Below, piece by piece: positions 48,860-60,399 of a stretch of DNA of 64,000 bases. A program made the translations under genes and the position numbers. This stretch comes from Sinohyriopsis cumingii (Eukaryota > Mollusca > Bivalvia > Unionida > Unionidae): positions 64,384,982 to 64,448,981 of the forward strand of contig CM068831.1 of NCBI GenBank assembly GCA_028554795.2. The letters are read 5' to 3'. The notes below the pieces were generated by a model. The model had not been told where the DNA came from. It did not search any database and worked only from the letters and a program-made list of their open reading frames with translations. Positions within the stretch are counted from its first letter, which is position 1; every line of letters starts with the position of its first letter.

Positions 48860-51000
48860 TATCATCTTTAAAGAGATTTGACATGGACCCTTCTTAACAT
48901 GCTATTTCTAGAGGATCGTGTAGTCACGAAAGAAGTTATGAGGAATTTCGTTGAGCCGATTTCGAGGAATCAGTTAGATGACGGAGGTCTCGTACGACAC
49001 ATGCCATAAGATTATAACATAGACCCTTCTCTGACATTTTATCTCTAGGGGATAGAGGTCAATCCTCAAAAAATGTCCTGACGAATTTCGTCGAGAAGAA
49101 ACAGCGTAATGAGGGACGCTCTTTGTGTACCTGGTATTCCCCCCCCCAGCCCCCCCGCCAAAAAAAAAGCCCAATAAAAACAATACGCAAATATTAATAT
49201 ACTGCATCGAAAGTTTGTACTAACTGAACACATGCTAAGAGGATTTTGATTTCAACGTCTCCTGCATATTATCTAACTAGGTACACGTTCTAACAGTAGT
49301 AAAAGTCATTAAAAAAATTCGTCAAGGCGATTTCGAGAAATCTAAGGCTAGATAAAGATCGAGTAAGACACATGCCGTGAGAACATTATATCTCCATACA
49401 GTTTTGACATGGAACCTTCTTTGATATTTTATCTCTAGGGGATAGAGTCAGCTCTCGAACGAAGTCCTGACGCATTTCGTCGATAGCAAACTGCGATATC
49501 AGGGGCGTCCGATGGGTACTGGGTATGAAAAGCACGCATAGATTAATAGACTGAATCAAGAGTTTGTATTAATTGAACCTCTGATTAGAGGATTTTGATT
49601 TCAATGCCTGTTGGACCGTGCCTGGTTAGACGCCCGTGCAAAAGTAAAAAATATTTTCTTCAAATAAATACGTCGAGTCGATTTTGAGAAAGTCACGGCC
49701 ACATAAAGGTGGTCGGGTACAAAACATTCCGTATGAAAATTGTATATCACGTATATATTCGGACCATTGAGTCCCTTCTTTATAGAGTTTTGCATAAACC
49801 CTTCTTGACATTTTATCTATAGGAGGACTGAGTCCATCCACGAAAGATGTCATGACGAATTTCGTCGAGAGGAAACAGGGGAATAAGATACGCGAGTTGG
49901 GTACCGGGTATGAAAAACACTGAATTATTCATAGATTGTATCAATAGTTTGTACTAATTGAACCATTACTTTGAGGATTCTGATTTCAACGCCTCTCATA
50001 AAGTATCTAAATAGGGCCCATTCAAACAGCAGGAAAAGTTTGAAGAAAATTCGCCGAGCCGATTTCTAGAAATTCGCTGCTAGAGAAAGGAGGTCGAGTA
50101 CAACATCTACCATTGTACAGTTGGGTCATTACGTCCCCTCTTTGGGGCCCCGAGTGGCCGAGTGATCTTAAGCGATCTCCGTCACGGATCACTGCCATCT
50201 CACCTCTGTCTTCTTGGGTTCGAGTCTCGGGCTCGGCCAATGTGGATATGTGAGAAAGCGTGCCGGCAGCTTCTCGTGGGTCGGTGGTTCTTTCCGGGGT
50301 TTTCCCGGGTTCTTCCTCCACCATTAATACTGGCCGCCATGTATAGCCTATCTTGTGCTGAAAAATGGCGTTAAACCCTATAACAACAACAACAACGACG
50401 TCCCCTCTTTAGAGTTTTGATATTGACCTTCTTTAATATTTTATCTCGAGGGGGTAGAGTGCATCCACAAATAAAGTCCTGACGAATTTCGTCATGTGGT
50501 AAGAGCGAGAAAAAAAAGGTATCTTACGGGTTGCGGGTGTGAAAAACACTCAAATATTCATAGATTGTATTAATAGTTTGCACTTCACTTAGAGGATTTT
50601 GATTTAAACGCCTCTTGGACATTATCTAGCTAGGGACCTGTTCTAACAGCAGGAAAATACAGAAAAAAATAGTCGACCTAAATTTGAGAAATTCGCGACT
50701 AGACGAGATCGAGTACAACACATGCCGTAAAGTTATATCTTAGGTTACATTTGGGGCACTACGTCACCGTTTTCACTGAGTTTTGACATAGACACTTCTT
50801 TGATATTTTATATCTCGGAGATAGAGACCACCTACAACGGATGTCCATATGAATTTCGTCGAAAGGAAAAGAAGAAGAAAAAAACGAAATAAGTGGTACC
50901 CTATGGGTACCCGGTATGAAAAACACACCAATGTTAATAGATTGTATTACTAGTTTGTACTGATTGTGCTCCAAGTTAGAGGATTTTTCTCTAGTCAGCT
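48860..51000. repeat. ~385-bp tandem repeat, five to six units
   Basis: Recurring landmarks in fixed order: TTTTATCTCTAGGGGATAGA, CCTGACGAATTTCGTCGAG, GGGTACCGGGTATGAAAAAC, AGTTTGTACTAATTGAACC, GAGGATTTTGATTTCAACGC. The GACGAATTTCGTC landmark falls near 48936, 49080, 49465, 49853, 50480 and 50850; the 50480 gap is enlarged by the SINE insertion. Confidence 0.88.
50131..50410 (+). mobile_element. tRNA-derived SINE with 13-bp target site duplication
   Basis: The SINE body is 50144-50397. The head resembles a tRNA(Leu/Ser), with an A box in GAGTGGCCGAGTGATCTTAA and a B box in GGGTTCGAGTCTC. The body continues GGTTCTTTCCGGGGTTTTCC and AAAAATGGCGTTAAACCC, and ends in an AAC-repeat tail. ACGTCCCCTCTTT flanks both sides (50131-50143 and 50398-50410). 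It interrupts the ~385-bp repeat and is therefore younger. Confidence 0.93.
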
Positions 51001-51292
51001 ATATATAGCTGGCTCCAGAAAACATTCTTATTTCTCTAACTGGGTTAGAACAACACCAATGTATGCCCTGAAGGGCTTCTAATCTTCAATAAGTAAGTTA
51101 TAACCAATTACTTATGGAACTGTGAATAAAGAATGAACACCTAACTAGATGTGAATAAGGAATCAGTACCCAAATGTATGTATAAATAATCGAATTGGAA
51201 ATAAGTAACTGGTTACTTATTCCTTATTCAATCGGTAACTGGTTATTTATTCCTTATTCAATCGGGAATAAGGAATAAGTAACCAACTTGAT

Positions 51293-51595
51293 ATCAATCA
51301 AATAGTACCCTTGTTAAAAGTGTTTGATCCTTTTTTTTTTTAGCATTGTACGCTGGACCTCTTATCATCATTTATCTCCTGATCCTAATTTTACTGATAT
51401 TTCACAATTACAACAAGAGTTAAAATCGTCAAGCAGATTCACCAGAAACGGGAATATCGTTACTGTCCAGATAACCGTTTCAAGGTATTCCCTTTTTAAT
51501 CTTCAAGATAAAGCTTTTGACGAGATGGATAAACCTACTATGAGAGATTTGAAGAATATAATGAAAAGTGAAGAAAAAAGGCAGTCCTCAAAAGG

Positions 51596-51677
<82 letters not shown>

Positions 51678-52440
51678 CAAGTTCAGAGTTAATGCAAACA
51701 TTACAAATTGTCTTGAAACAATGTGGTCGAAGCCCTCTGTGATGGAAAACAGACGAAGGCAATATAATCTCAAAACCAAGCTTTTCAAAAATAATCGATA
51801 CAGGACACAAGCCAGTGTCATGTTAAAAACCGGAGATTCGGTTTGCATTGGAAAAACAAAACGCACTTGCATAATGACCAAAGAACTAGCAAAAATATCC
51901 ACTTCGGCCTACTAAAGAGACTCGTCTCTGGAGTCCAACACGAGAGACCTTCCCTGATGTGACGGCAGATCCGTCTTCATCGGTAATTCCCTGGGATCAT
52001 CAACCAACCGGCGAGATTTTAATATGAGTTGTGATCTGAAAGTTTTGTTCTTGGAAACAAAAATGAATATTCTAAACGGAGGAAGGTGTAGGTGTCCACT
52101 CCCCATGCCTTCTAGTATGACACTAATGAGACATAGCAAAGCAGTTAGTTGTTCAGTCTCGTTGCGAATAAGTCGATGAATGGTCAGATGAAAGTGTATC
52201 TGCTATCGAAATCATGGAGACCACTCAATGAAAAATGCTACCCCCGTCTGGAGATGCTGTAAGTCAGAAAATTCCTCTTACCAGGAATGTGGCAAAATTC
52301 GGAAAGATGCCACCAAATAAGCTGTCCAACAGAGGAGTTTTCGGACTTCCAACGAGAAAGAACTAGATCAAAATGAGTGCCCTTTGACGTTTAAAGTATG
52401 ATCTGATTGATGTGTATTTGGTAGTGACCATGACGCAGTG
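51293..52440 (+). other. unassigned open stretch split by (TA)n
   Basis: After an acceptor-like T10-AG at 51343 an open frame reads LSPDPNFTDISQLQQELKSS to KPTMRDLKNIMKSEEKRQSS, then meets a (TA)n of about 37 units at 51599-51673. A second open stretch follows to 51915 (NANITNCLETMWSKPSVMEN...). Amino-acid composition looks protein-like, but I do not recognise the family and see no donor. Possibly a decayed gene or element ORF. Confidence 0.3.
51599..51673. repeat. (TA)n microsatellite
   Basis: About 37 perfect TA units. Confidence 0.95.
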
Positions 52441-52444
52441 TATC

Positions 52445-52668
52445 TTGTTGCTCCTGTCGGTTTAACGCAATTTTAAGCACATGATAGGAATTGCAATATG
52501 TCTGGTGGAGAAAGAACCCAGGAAAAGCTGACCCACTTGAAGTTACTGGCAAGCTTTCTAACATATCCCAGCTGGCAGAGTCCGCAACCTGAAACCACGC
52601 GTTCAGAGGTGAGATGTCAGTGAGCAGCAAATGCATATGCGCTTTAGACCATTCGGTCGCCTGCGTTA
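52445..52668 (-). mobile_element. degraded tRNA-derived SINE copy
   Basis: In reverse complement it aligns along the whole SINE body (tail end TTGTTG...GTTTAACGC at 52445; head CCGAATGGTCTAAAGCGC at 52668), with many substitutions. Confidence 0.8.
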
Positions 52669-52902
52669 CCTGCAGTGTATTTCTTATTCAGTTTTAACAC
52701 ATATCTACAATATTGATCTTGAATGGAAGTTTTGCACATGTTACAGCATCAGTCTCTTCCTACTGAGGAAATATGCTGAATAAAACCTCATAACCAACAC
52801 AGTTTCTGACTGCGAAACCAAAAAAAAAGGCTTATTGCATGCGCCCATGTAACAAGCACTGGCATCTTACTGAAAACATCATTGTCAGGACAAGAGACAT
52901 CG

Positions 52903-53110
52903 TTGTTGTTTGGAGGTTAACGCCATTTTTAAGTGCATGATAGACTATACATTGCAGCCAGTATAGTTGGTTGAGGAAGAACTCATAAATAAACCCTGGT
53001 ACGAAACCTCGACCTGGCTGAGTCCGAGACTTAAACCGGCTCAGATAAGGGTGAGATGGCAGTGATCGGTAAAGGCTAGCACTTCAGACCACTCGGCCAT
53101 CCGGGGCACC
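52903..53110 (-). mobile_element. degraded tRNA-derived SINE copy
   Basis: Tail end TTGTTGTTTGGAGGTTAACG at 52903; head GGTGCCCCGGATGGCCGAGT (reverse complement) at 53110. It lies 235 bp from the previous copy in the same orientation. Confidence 0.8.
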
Positions 53111-53299
53111 GCACAAGAGACAGACAGGATGTCAGAGCGAAAATGGCCACGAGAAGTGCAAAATATTAGACTGACTACAGGATCAAAGTCTCCAGTTCAA
53201 TATCCAGATTCAGCCTAACAGACGATGAAAAAACAAGAAAGTGCCCCAAAACCGTAATGTCTCCAATTTCAAACAGGAGAAAATGAAACACGCATGTGC

Positions 53300-55370
53300 A
53301 GACAACCTGATATAAATAATATCAACTCCAAGATTGTTGGGGAAATCCGAACTTTTGTCAGAGACCCTGTGTAGTCAACTGTATTCAAAACCCTTGGTCC
53401 CACCATACGTAAGCATTAATATTGTTTTGATGAGAATGATGCTGCCATGCGTCAGAATGAGAAATATCGGCTATAAAAGGCATGCTTGGAGAAAGCACAT
53501 TAACATTCAAGTAAGAAGCATCCAACAGCATCGAGCAGACAGCCCAATGCAATAAGGAAGATGCGATTCAGTTCTATGGAGACAGGAATGACATGATGAA
53601 CGTCTACGATGATTTGAAAATAATCAACGAGTCAAAGTCATCAGGAACATCTCCAATACTGATGCTGACGGCGCCACACTTAAAAATATGCAGAATACTT
53701 CAATAATATCACAAAACAGCATTCATCTATCAGCGAGGAGGCAGCTAATTAAATTCCACAAGCGGAAATCAACGCATCACTTGCTGCTCCTTTAATGCTG
53801 ACTAAAACTATACAATCAACTGACCAGCTGTCAAACAACAAAAGACCGGGCACAGAAGCTGACTGAACTATTACAGTCAATGTGTACTCAGTGAACTACA
53901 ACGATGCATCCATCGTCCACTTGTGCAACATACGATCCTGCGACAACCATCGTTGTGTCACCTTTCTGTCAATAGCTGGCAAAATCCTCGCCATATTCCT
54001 GTTGAATCGTCCTGTGCATAACACCGATCAAGGGTTTGTGCCTGAGGGTCCGTCTAGCTTTAGGAAAGGACGAGGTATCACGTATATGGTGTTTACAGCT
54101 TGTTAACTCCAGGAGAAATGCAAGATACAGAACTCCAACATGTACACGACATTCATCAACCTGACAAAAGCATTTGACAGAATCAGCCGTGGAGGCCTTT
54201 GGAAGATCACGACAAAATTTGGTCCCCAGAGAAATTCATCGTTATGGTTCTGTACGTCTATTATGATATGATCGCTAGTGTCGTGGATGACGGTAAGTCA
54301 TTTGAAATATTCACCGTTACCAACGGAGTCAAGCTCAAACAAGACTGTTTTTGTCGCAATCTCTCTTTAGTCGATGCCTTCCGTGACTATGACCACAGAA
54401 TCCGCCTTGATGAAAAGCTCTTCAATCTTAAGAGACTACAGACGAAGTGAAGTTATAGGAAATTACTGTGATCGCCTATTTTCTGACAACTGCTCCTCAA
54501 ATGTCAAATCGGAGTCTGACATGCAATAGAGTATGACCAGTTCTCTTCCGCTTGTGACAATATCGGTCTCATAATCAGCATCAAGAAAATATAAATGATG
54601 AACCAACCTGTACTAAAGCCTTACATAAAGCCTACCATCACAGTAAATTGACAAACCCTCTTGGCAGAGGACAATTTCACCTATCTCTGCAGCACATTAT
54701 CACGTGCAGTCCACATCGATTATGAAACCAGTGCCAAAATTGCTAAAGCAAGTGGCATTTGACAGACTATTGGCAAATGTGTGGAAGGCATCAGCCTACA
54801 AATAAAACTTAAAGTCTGCACAGCCATTGTGCTGCAAACACTGCTGTATGCTTGCAAAACCTGGACTATGTACAAATCCCATGCCAAGAAAATGAACCAA
54901 TTTCACATGGGATGCCTGAGGAAACTGATGATAAGATGGTAGGAGTGGGTCACAGCCACTGACTTTGTCACACAGGCAGACATTCCAGGCATCTTCAATC
55001 TGCTGATAAAATTGCAGATGTGATGGAAAAGAAACCAGGATGTCATAAGAGTGACTACAGCAAGAAGATCTACAGCATGTTGAAGGAATGAAAGTGATCC
55101 CAGGGTGATCAGAAGAAATATGCTTTAAGATTCCATCAAGTCATCTCTGAACACTTCAACATTGACCCCGAGTCTTGTGAAGATCTTGTACAGGATCGCT
55201 CCATCTGACGCATCTCAGATTCTGGAGCTAGACTTTGAATGCAGAATAACTGCTGAAGCAGTCCAGAAGCGTGAGCAGCCTAAATCTCAGAACTGCAGCA
55301 CCTCCCCTATGGATCAAGCAAAGCCCAATCTCCTCCAAGTGTACCATAAACAACCCTGAGCACAAATTGG
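53300..55370 (+). mobile_element. decayed APE-type LINE, same lineage as 14.5-18.4 kb
   Basis: Fragments in order, in different frames: YGDRNDMMNVYDDLKIINES (53570-53640, the linker before RT), FLSIAGKILAIFLLNR and GFVPEGPSSFRKGRGITYMV (RT), TFINLTKAFDRISRGGLWKI (motif A), FEIFTVTNGVKLKQDCF, then TWTMYKSHAKKMNQFHMGCL near 54860 and a DRSI-type end near 55200. Far more stops and shifts than the 15-18 kb copy, so it is an older insertion. No catalytic capacity remains. Confidence 0.8.
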
Positions 55371-55399
55371 TCTGATCAGTCACTCACATACTCAGAAGC

Positions 55400-55672
55400 C
55401 AATCATCTAGTTGTTGTTATTGTTATTGGGTTTAACGCCATTTTGTCAGCACAAGATAGGCTATACATGGCGGCCAGTATTAATGGCGGAGGAACAACCC
55501 GGGAAAACCCCGGAAGGAATCACCGACCCTCGAGAAGCTGCCGGCAAGTTTTCTCATATATCCACATTGGACGAGCCCGAGACTCGAACCCATGCAGACA
55601 GGTGAGATGGCAGTGATCCGTAACGGAGAGCGCTTTAGACCACTCTTGCCCCCCCCCCCCCAATCTTCTAGT
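55400..55672 (-). mobile_element. tRNA-derived SINE with imperfect target duplication
   Basis: Body 55412-55660 on the minus strand, with B box, GGTGATTCCTTCCGGGGTTT-like middle, GGCGTTAAACCC and an (AAC)-type tail. Flanks CAATCATCTAGT (55400-55411) and CAATCTTCTAGT (55661-55672) differ at one base. A poly(C) run sits at its head end. Confidence 0.9.
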
Positions 55673-58059
55673 GATATCAGGACGAGCAACAAAGAGAAGA
55701 TTATCAAACTAATCCCTACTGCAAAACCGGTCGTTAAAACACAGTAACCTGGTCTGAAGACTGATGTTCAACATTCAGTGGATAGGTAACCAGACACCAA
55801 AAATGGAACATCTTCCCATGCACCATATCCAGTACCCAGTGATAAACACTCCGTAAATGTCACTCAAGACATCACCCAGAACCGGGTGCCAAAGCTTCTA
55901 AGACTGTTACTTGACACAATCCATGTTCACCTGCATAATATGTCCAGTGCCTAATAACCTGGCATGAGACCTCTCATTAACATCAGCTGACACATTACCT
56001 GGTGCCCCTTCACTATGCAGTTATCAGTCAAGTGATGTAAACATTACTGGAGAATCTTGTGGGAAAGTCAACTCTGATGAATGAGATCTTGATTTGAATC
56101 CAGGTCTGCTTGAGCGAGACAATATGCTTCCCTTGCAACAGGAAGTTGGGACTTGCTATTGGTGGTTGGTAACTTATTTAGGCCAGGAAGTACCAAGGAT
56201 TCATATATCTCAGGAGCTAACAAGTTGTTATCAAGTGTCAGATATCCAAGAAGGTCAAAGTGAGCAATTTCCTTTTCCTGGATGTGTCATTTACAGATGA
56301 TGGCGACTTCCCGACATTAAGAAGTGCCATGTGATCCTCAAGGCATGAAGAGGAAAAGCATAACCCTTCTTCCTGGTCCTATAGGTCAAGCATCCATCTG
56401 CTATGTCTCAGACTTCATCAAACCACAAATGTGGCATCTGTGTGTACATTCTGTGCATGCCATTAGGCGGGGTCTAACCTTGATTCTGCCACATTTTGCT
56501 AACACCTTTAGGCATTATTATAGGCTGAAATTTAAGATACAAAACAATCAACCAGAAGAAGAACTTGGCAGGAATTACTTAACTTGACACTTACTATTTG
56601 TGGGTTGAAACAAATAAGAACTGCTTCACTAGCAATATACTCAATACGTAAACAAAAATCAACATGGATGGACAAAACCAAAGAGCTGGGAACAAAATAA
56701 CAAACGCAAAATATATGTTTGACAGTAGAATTGCCCCCCCCCCATGTAGTTTTGTTTACTAGGAACTTTATATTTTTTCAGAAAATAGTTTGACCTTGAC
56801 TCTTCAGTTGTAAACACTAAAGCTGACCTAGCTCCCGGCCTTTATTCAGAAATCACTGAGACAAGTAAACAACTTTTTCTTTTTATCTTATTCCTAGAGT
56901 AAAATTAAAATTATTTGTTTTTGTTAAGGTCATACTGGGACTACGTGCTTTTAGATGTAAATACGTCTCGAAGATTCTGGAAGGTTGACCCTCATCCAGG
57001 AATCTGTTTTGCATTTTATTTTACTGTATAATCTTTGTTTATTAAGATTTTTCTCATTTTGGGCTTAAAACACTTGATGCCACTGTGTTCGTTTGTTTGT
57101 GACCAGTTTGAGAATTACTTTTTAATGTTTATTTGAATTATTTGGATTCAAAAGGATTAATTCTTTTTCCTGGAAATTAATGAGTGCTCATACAGAATTC
57201 TTGAACAAAGACATTTCATTAAATTTTATTGAGAAATTCAAACACCAGAATTATTGTTTATGAATTAAACAGAACTATAGACACAACAGCACAATAATAG
57301 CTACAGTATACATAATCACCTTCCATCTTGAATTTGCCAGAACTGAATTTAAATTTTGTTAAGAACATTTCATTATCAGGACTTCTAAAATGTAATTCAT
57401 GGATTATTCTTGGATTATTTTTGGATTTGTATCTTAAAACTGTAAGTTCTTATTTTTTCATTTTTACAGTATTTTTCCAGTGAAATAAATTGTTAAATTT
57501 TTCAAAGCTTGTTGTTTTCACTCTTTTTGTGACTGTTTATTCCAGCCTAAACACATAAGAGTAGAAATACAAGGAAAGAGGATGATATTCTGACTGCTGA
57601 AGTGGACTGGGGTATCTGACTGTTGTCAGGCTTCTCATTTCAGACATCCAATTGGCAGATGGAATATTGCCCTCAGACTGAGGGTTAGGGCAAGGAAAAG
57701 ATGTAGAAATACAATAATAATTGTGGCGGTTTCTCCCACAATATTCTTGATTCAACCATTTTGATTAAAAAAATGAACTGATACATCAAAATGTCCTTGA
57801 CTGCTATTGATAACAAGTAACCCCCTTTTTGTTGAAGGTAGCTGGTACAAACATTTTAGCTGTCTACAAAATTTTAACACTTATCTTAATCAAGGGAATA
57901 GATCCATGTACAGGTAGACACAAATTTAAAAACCAAAGTGATCACTATGCCTAGCTTACACCTTGGTGGCTCAATAAAAAGCTGCACAAGTTTTAATACT
58001 GGCAGAATATGGGGGAAAAAAGAACTGTGAAGGGCAATGCAATATAAGAAAGAATACAA
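55673..58059. other. intergenic, nothing recognised
   Basis: No splice-supported exons. A poly(C) run lies near 56735. Possibly includes further LINE debris at 55700-56600, but no motif is secure. Confidence 0.5.
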
Positions 58060-59075
58060 GAATACTGTCTGCCAATCTGACCATCCATTCAGAAGAATTA
58101 GTGACAAAAATATTTCAATATATTCATTGTGGCAGCCATTCTGCATGTCTGTTGGGCACCATTTTCATTTAGGAACAACTAGATATAGTATGAAATCTTT
58201 GGTGAAAAGTTTGAAGTCAATATCATGATCAAGTCTGGAGAACTAGTGAAAACAAGATTAAGATGGTCGCTAAGGTGGCCATATTGGATGTTAGATGAGG
58301 AATATTTTTCAAACAGAGCCAATAAGACCCCAAAAGTAGTCGGCTGGTGAAAATCCAATGGCAATATGACTTTCATTTTCCATGTAGAGCTGAGATTTTC
58401 AAGATGGCTGCCATATTTTATGTTAGATCATTACCAACTATAAATCATAATTATTGTGGTGAAAACCCCATGTCAATACAACTTTTTGTTTACAAGGTGC
58501 AGCAATAACAAGATTTTCATGATGGCTGCCATATTGGCCATACTGATGTCAGATTGGCACAATCTGCAATTGGTAATCACTAGACAGAAATTATAAGAAA
58601 GCTTCTGGTAAAACTCAATATCAATGTGACATTCCAGCCTGAAGGAGTAGCAGTAAGCAATAATATTTTTCAACATGGCCTCTGTAGTGGTCCAGTTAGA
58701 TATCAGGCTGGCAGTTTTATATTTATGACCCACAAGAAGTGTTTGGTAAAAAGATCATTGGTATATTTGCATTTCCAATCAGGAGGAGTAGTAAAAACAA
58801 GATTTTCAAGATGGCTATAGTGACTGCCATATTGGATTTCAGAGTGGCACCATTTTCAATTAGAATGAGCCTGACATCATGAGAAGTCTTTCAGTGAAAA
58901 CCCCATGTTGGTATGACCATCCAATTAAGTGTAGCATTAACAAGAGTTTCAAGACAGTGGCTGTGGTGATCATATTAAAAGTCTGAACAAAACCATTTCC
59001 ATTTAGAACCATCTAGATATCGTATGAAGTCTTCTGGTGTAAACCCCACATCAATATGGCCTTCCATTCATGAGG
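58060..59075. repeat. ~140-bp tandem repeat, about seven diverged units
   Basis: Each unit holds GTGAAAACCCCATGTCAATA-like sequence (near 58208, 58346, 58462, 58610, 58760, 58900, 59040), then GAGTAGCAGTAACAAGATTT, then AAGATGGCTGCCATATTGGA and CAGATTGGCACCATTTTCAA. Units diverge strongly and some are truncated. Confidence 0.85.
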
Positions 59076-60115
59076 AATAGGCACATAAAACAAATGTCAT
59101 ATGACACTGACCTTATTACAAACCTAAAAAGGATGTAGGTATATGAGGACATGGGAAACACTGCATACCCGTTATACTTCATGGTTAAAAAAGGATGGTA
59201 GGACATTCATATTTTACAAGACAAAACAGTATTTATGTTGACTGAAAAGAATACAATGCATTGTATCTGCAGACTTTATTATCCTTCTATGTTTTATTTA
59301 ATAAATATATTATTTTTGGTTTTGACAACTCAGCACAAGCAGTGATCAGTGTTGGAAGCTACAGAATGACCAGTGTAAAAATAGTACACAGAAGATAAAG
59401 TTTGTGTGACCATATCTCTAAAATATCACAGTTCTGTATGAAAATACATGCATCACAACTGCAAATACATTTGGTTAAATGAAAAATATTTCTTAAGCAT
59501 ATTCTAGAAGTGTTAAATATCATCTCAAAATATAGCAATAGAATCAGAATAAATACAGTAAGATTTTTTATACAGTTTATAAAATAGAGGAAGGTTGATA
59601 ACATGCCATTGCAATAACCGGCTCTTTGAAAACTTTGTTCTTACTGAAAGCAATTTAAATTAGTGCTTCTTTGATCGCTTGCAATCACAGACCGAACATC
59701 TTCTCCTCCCCATCACAAACCCCCACTTTCACCCTACTCCTGAACGGTTATGCAGATGCTAGAACCAAAACTCAATTAGCTACATGATGTGCCTTCCTTC
59801 TGTGACTCCAAATTCAAGGTTAGGGTAAACAACATACCTCAGTATTGTAGCTCATCAAACCCATTTATATATAGCACCAAAGCAAATAGTTTGGCTCTTT
59901 TACAGCCCTGTCTTTTACTATTTTGTAAGTTGTCCAGGATTAACATTATTTCAATGTTAAAATGAAAGGTATAAAAAATTGCTGATTTCCCACCCATGAT
60001 GACATGATGTGGAGATGCTCTGTTGTTTTACCACTTGTAAGCCCAACCCACTCATCCTCAAGGACCTCTGGGGTGAAAAAGAAGGCACAAAAGTGACATT
60101 ACACTTTACCGGTAT
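59076..60115. other. intergenic, nothing recognised
   Basis: AT-rich, no coding or RNA gene signal seen. Confidence 0.6.
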
Positions 60116-60399
60116 ACATCTCAAGTTGGGGCCCCAAGTGGCCGAGTGGTCTAAAGTGCTCTTCGTTATGGATCACTGCCATCTCACCTCTGTCTGCGTG
60201 GGTTCGAGTCTCGGATTCAGCTAATGTGGATACGTGAGAAAGTTTGCCAGAGCTTCTTGTGGGTCGGTGGTTCTTTCCAGGGTTTTCCTGGGTTCTTCCT
60301 CCACCATTAAGACTGGCCACCATGTATAGCCTATCGTGAGCTGAAAAATGGCGTTAAACCCTACGAAGACAACAATAACAACAACAACATCTCAAGTTG
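60116..60399 (+). mobile_element. tRNA-derived SINE with 13-bp target site duplication
   Basis: Body about 60129-60386. Head GGGGCCCCAAGTGGCCGAGT, B box GGGTTCGAGTCTC, GGCGTTAAACCC and an (AAC)n tail. ACATCTCAAGTTG flanks it at 60116-60128 and 60387-60399. Confidence 0.93.

Larger units (their letters stand above)
48153..51292. mobile_element. foldback-like element with compound inverted termini
   Basis: 48153-48270 and 51292-51100 are inverted copies starting ATCAAGTTGGTTACTTATTC. Each terminus also contains its own hairpin, GGTTACTTATTCCTTATT against AATAAGGAATAAGTAACC. The interior is non-coding and consists of a ~385-bp tandem repeat. No target duplication was found and no transposase is encoded, so it would be non-autonomous. 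Its left end lies 400 bp outside the giant element. Confidence 0.75.

Noticed and set aside
51568..51915. ORFs with long IYIYIY runs (also at 25878, 37585, 38315 and 41348)
   Set aside because: Translated (TA)n tracts; they say nothing about coding.
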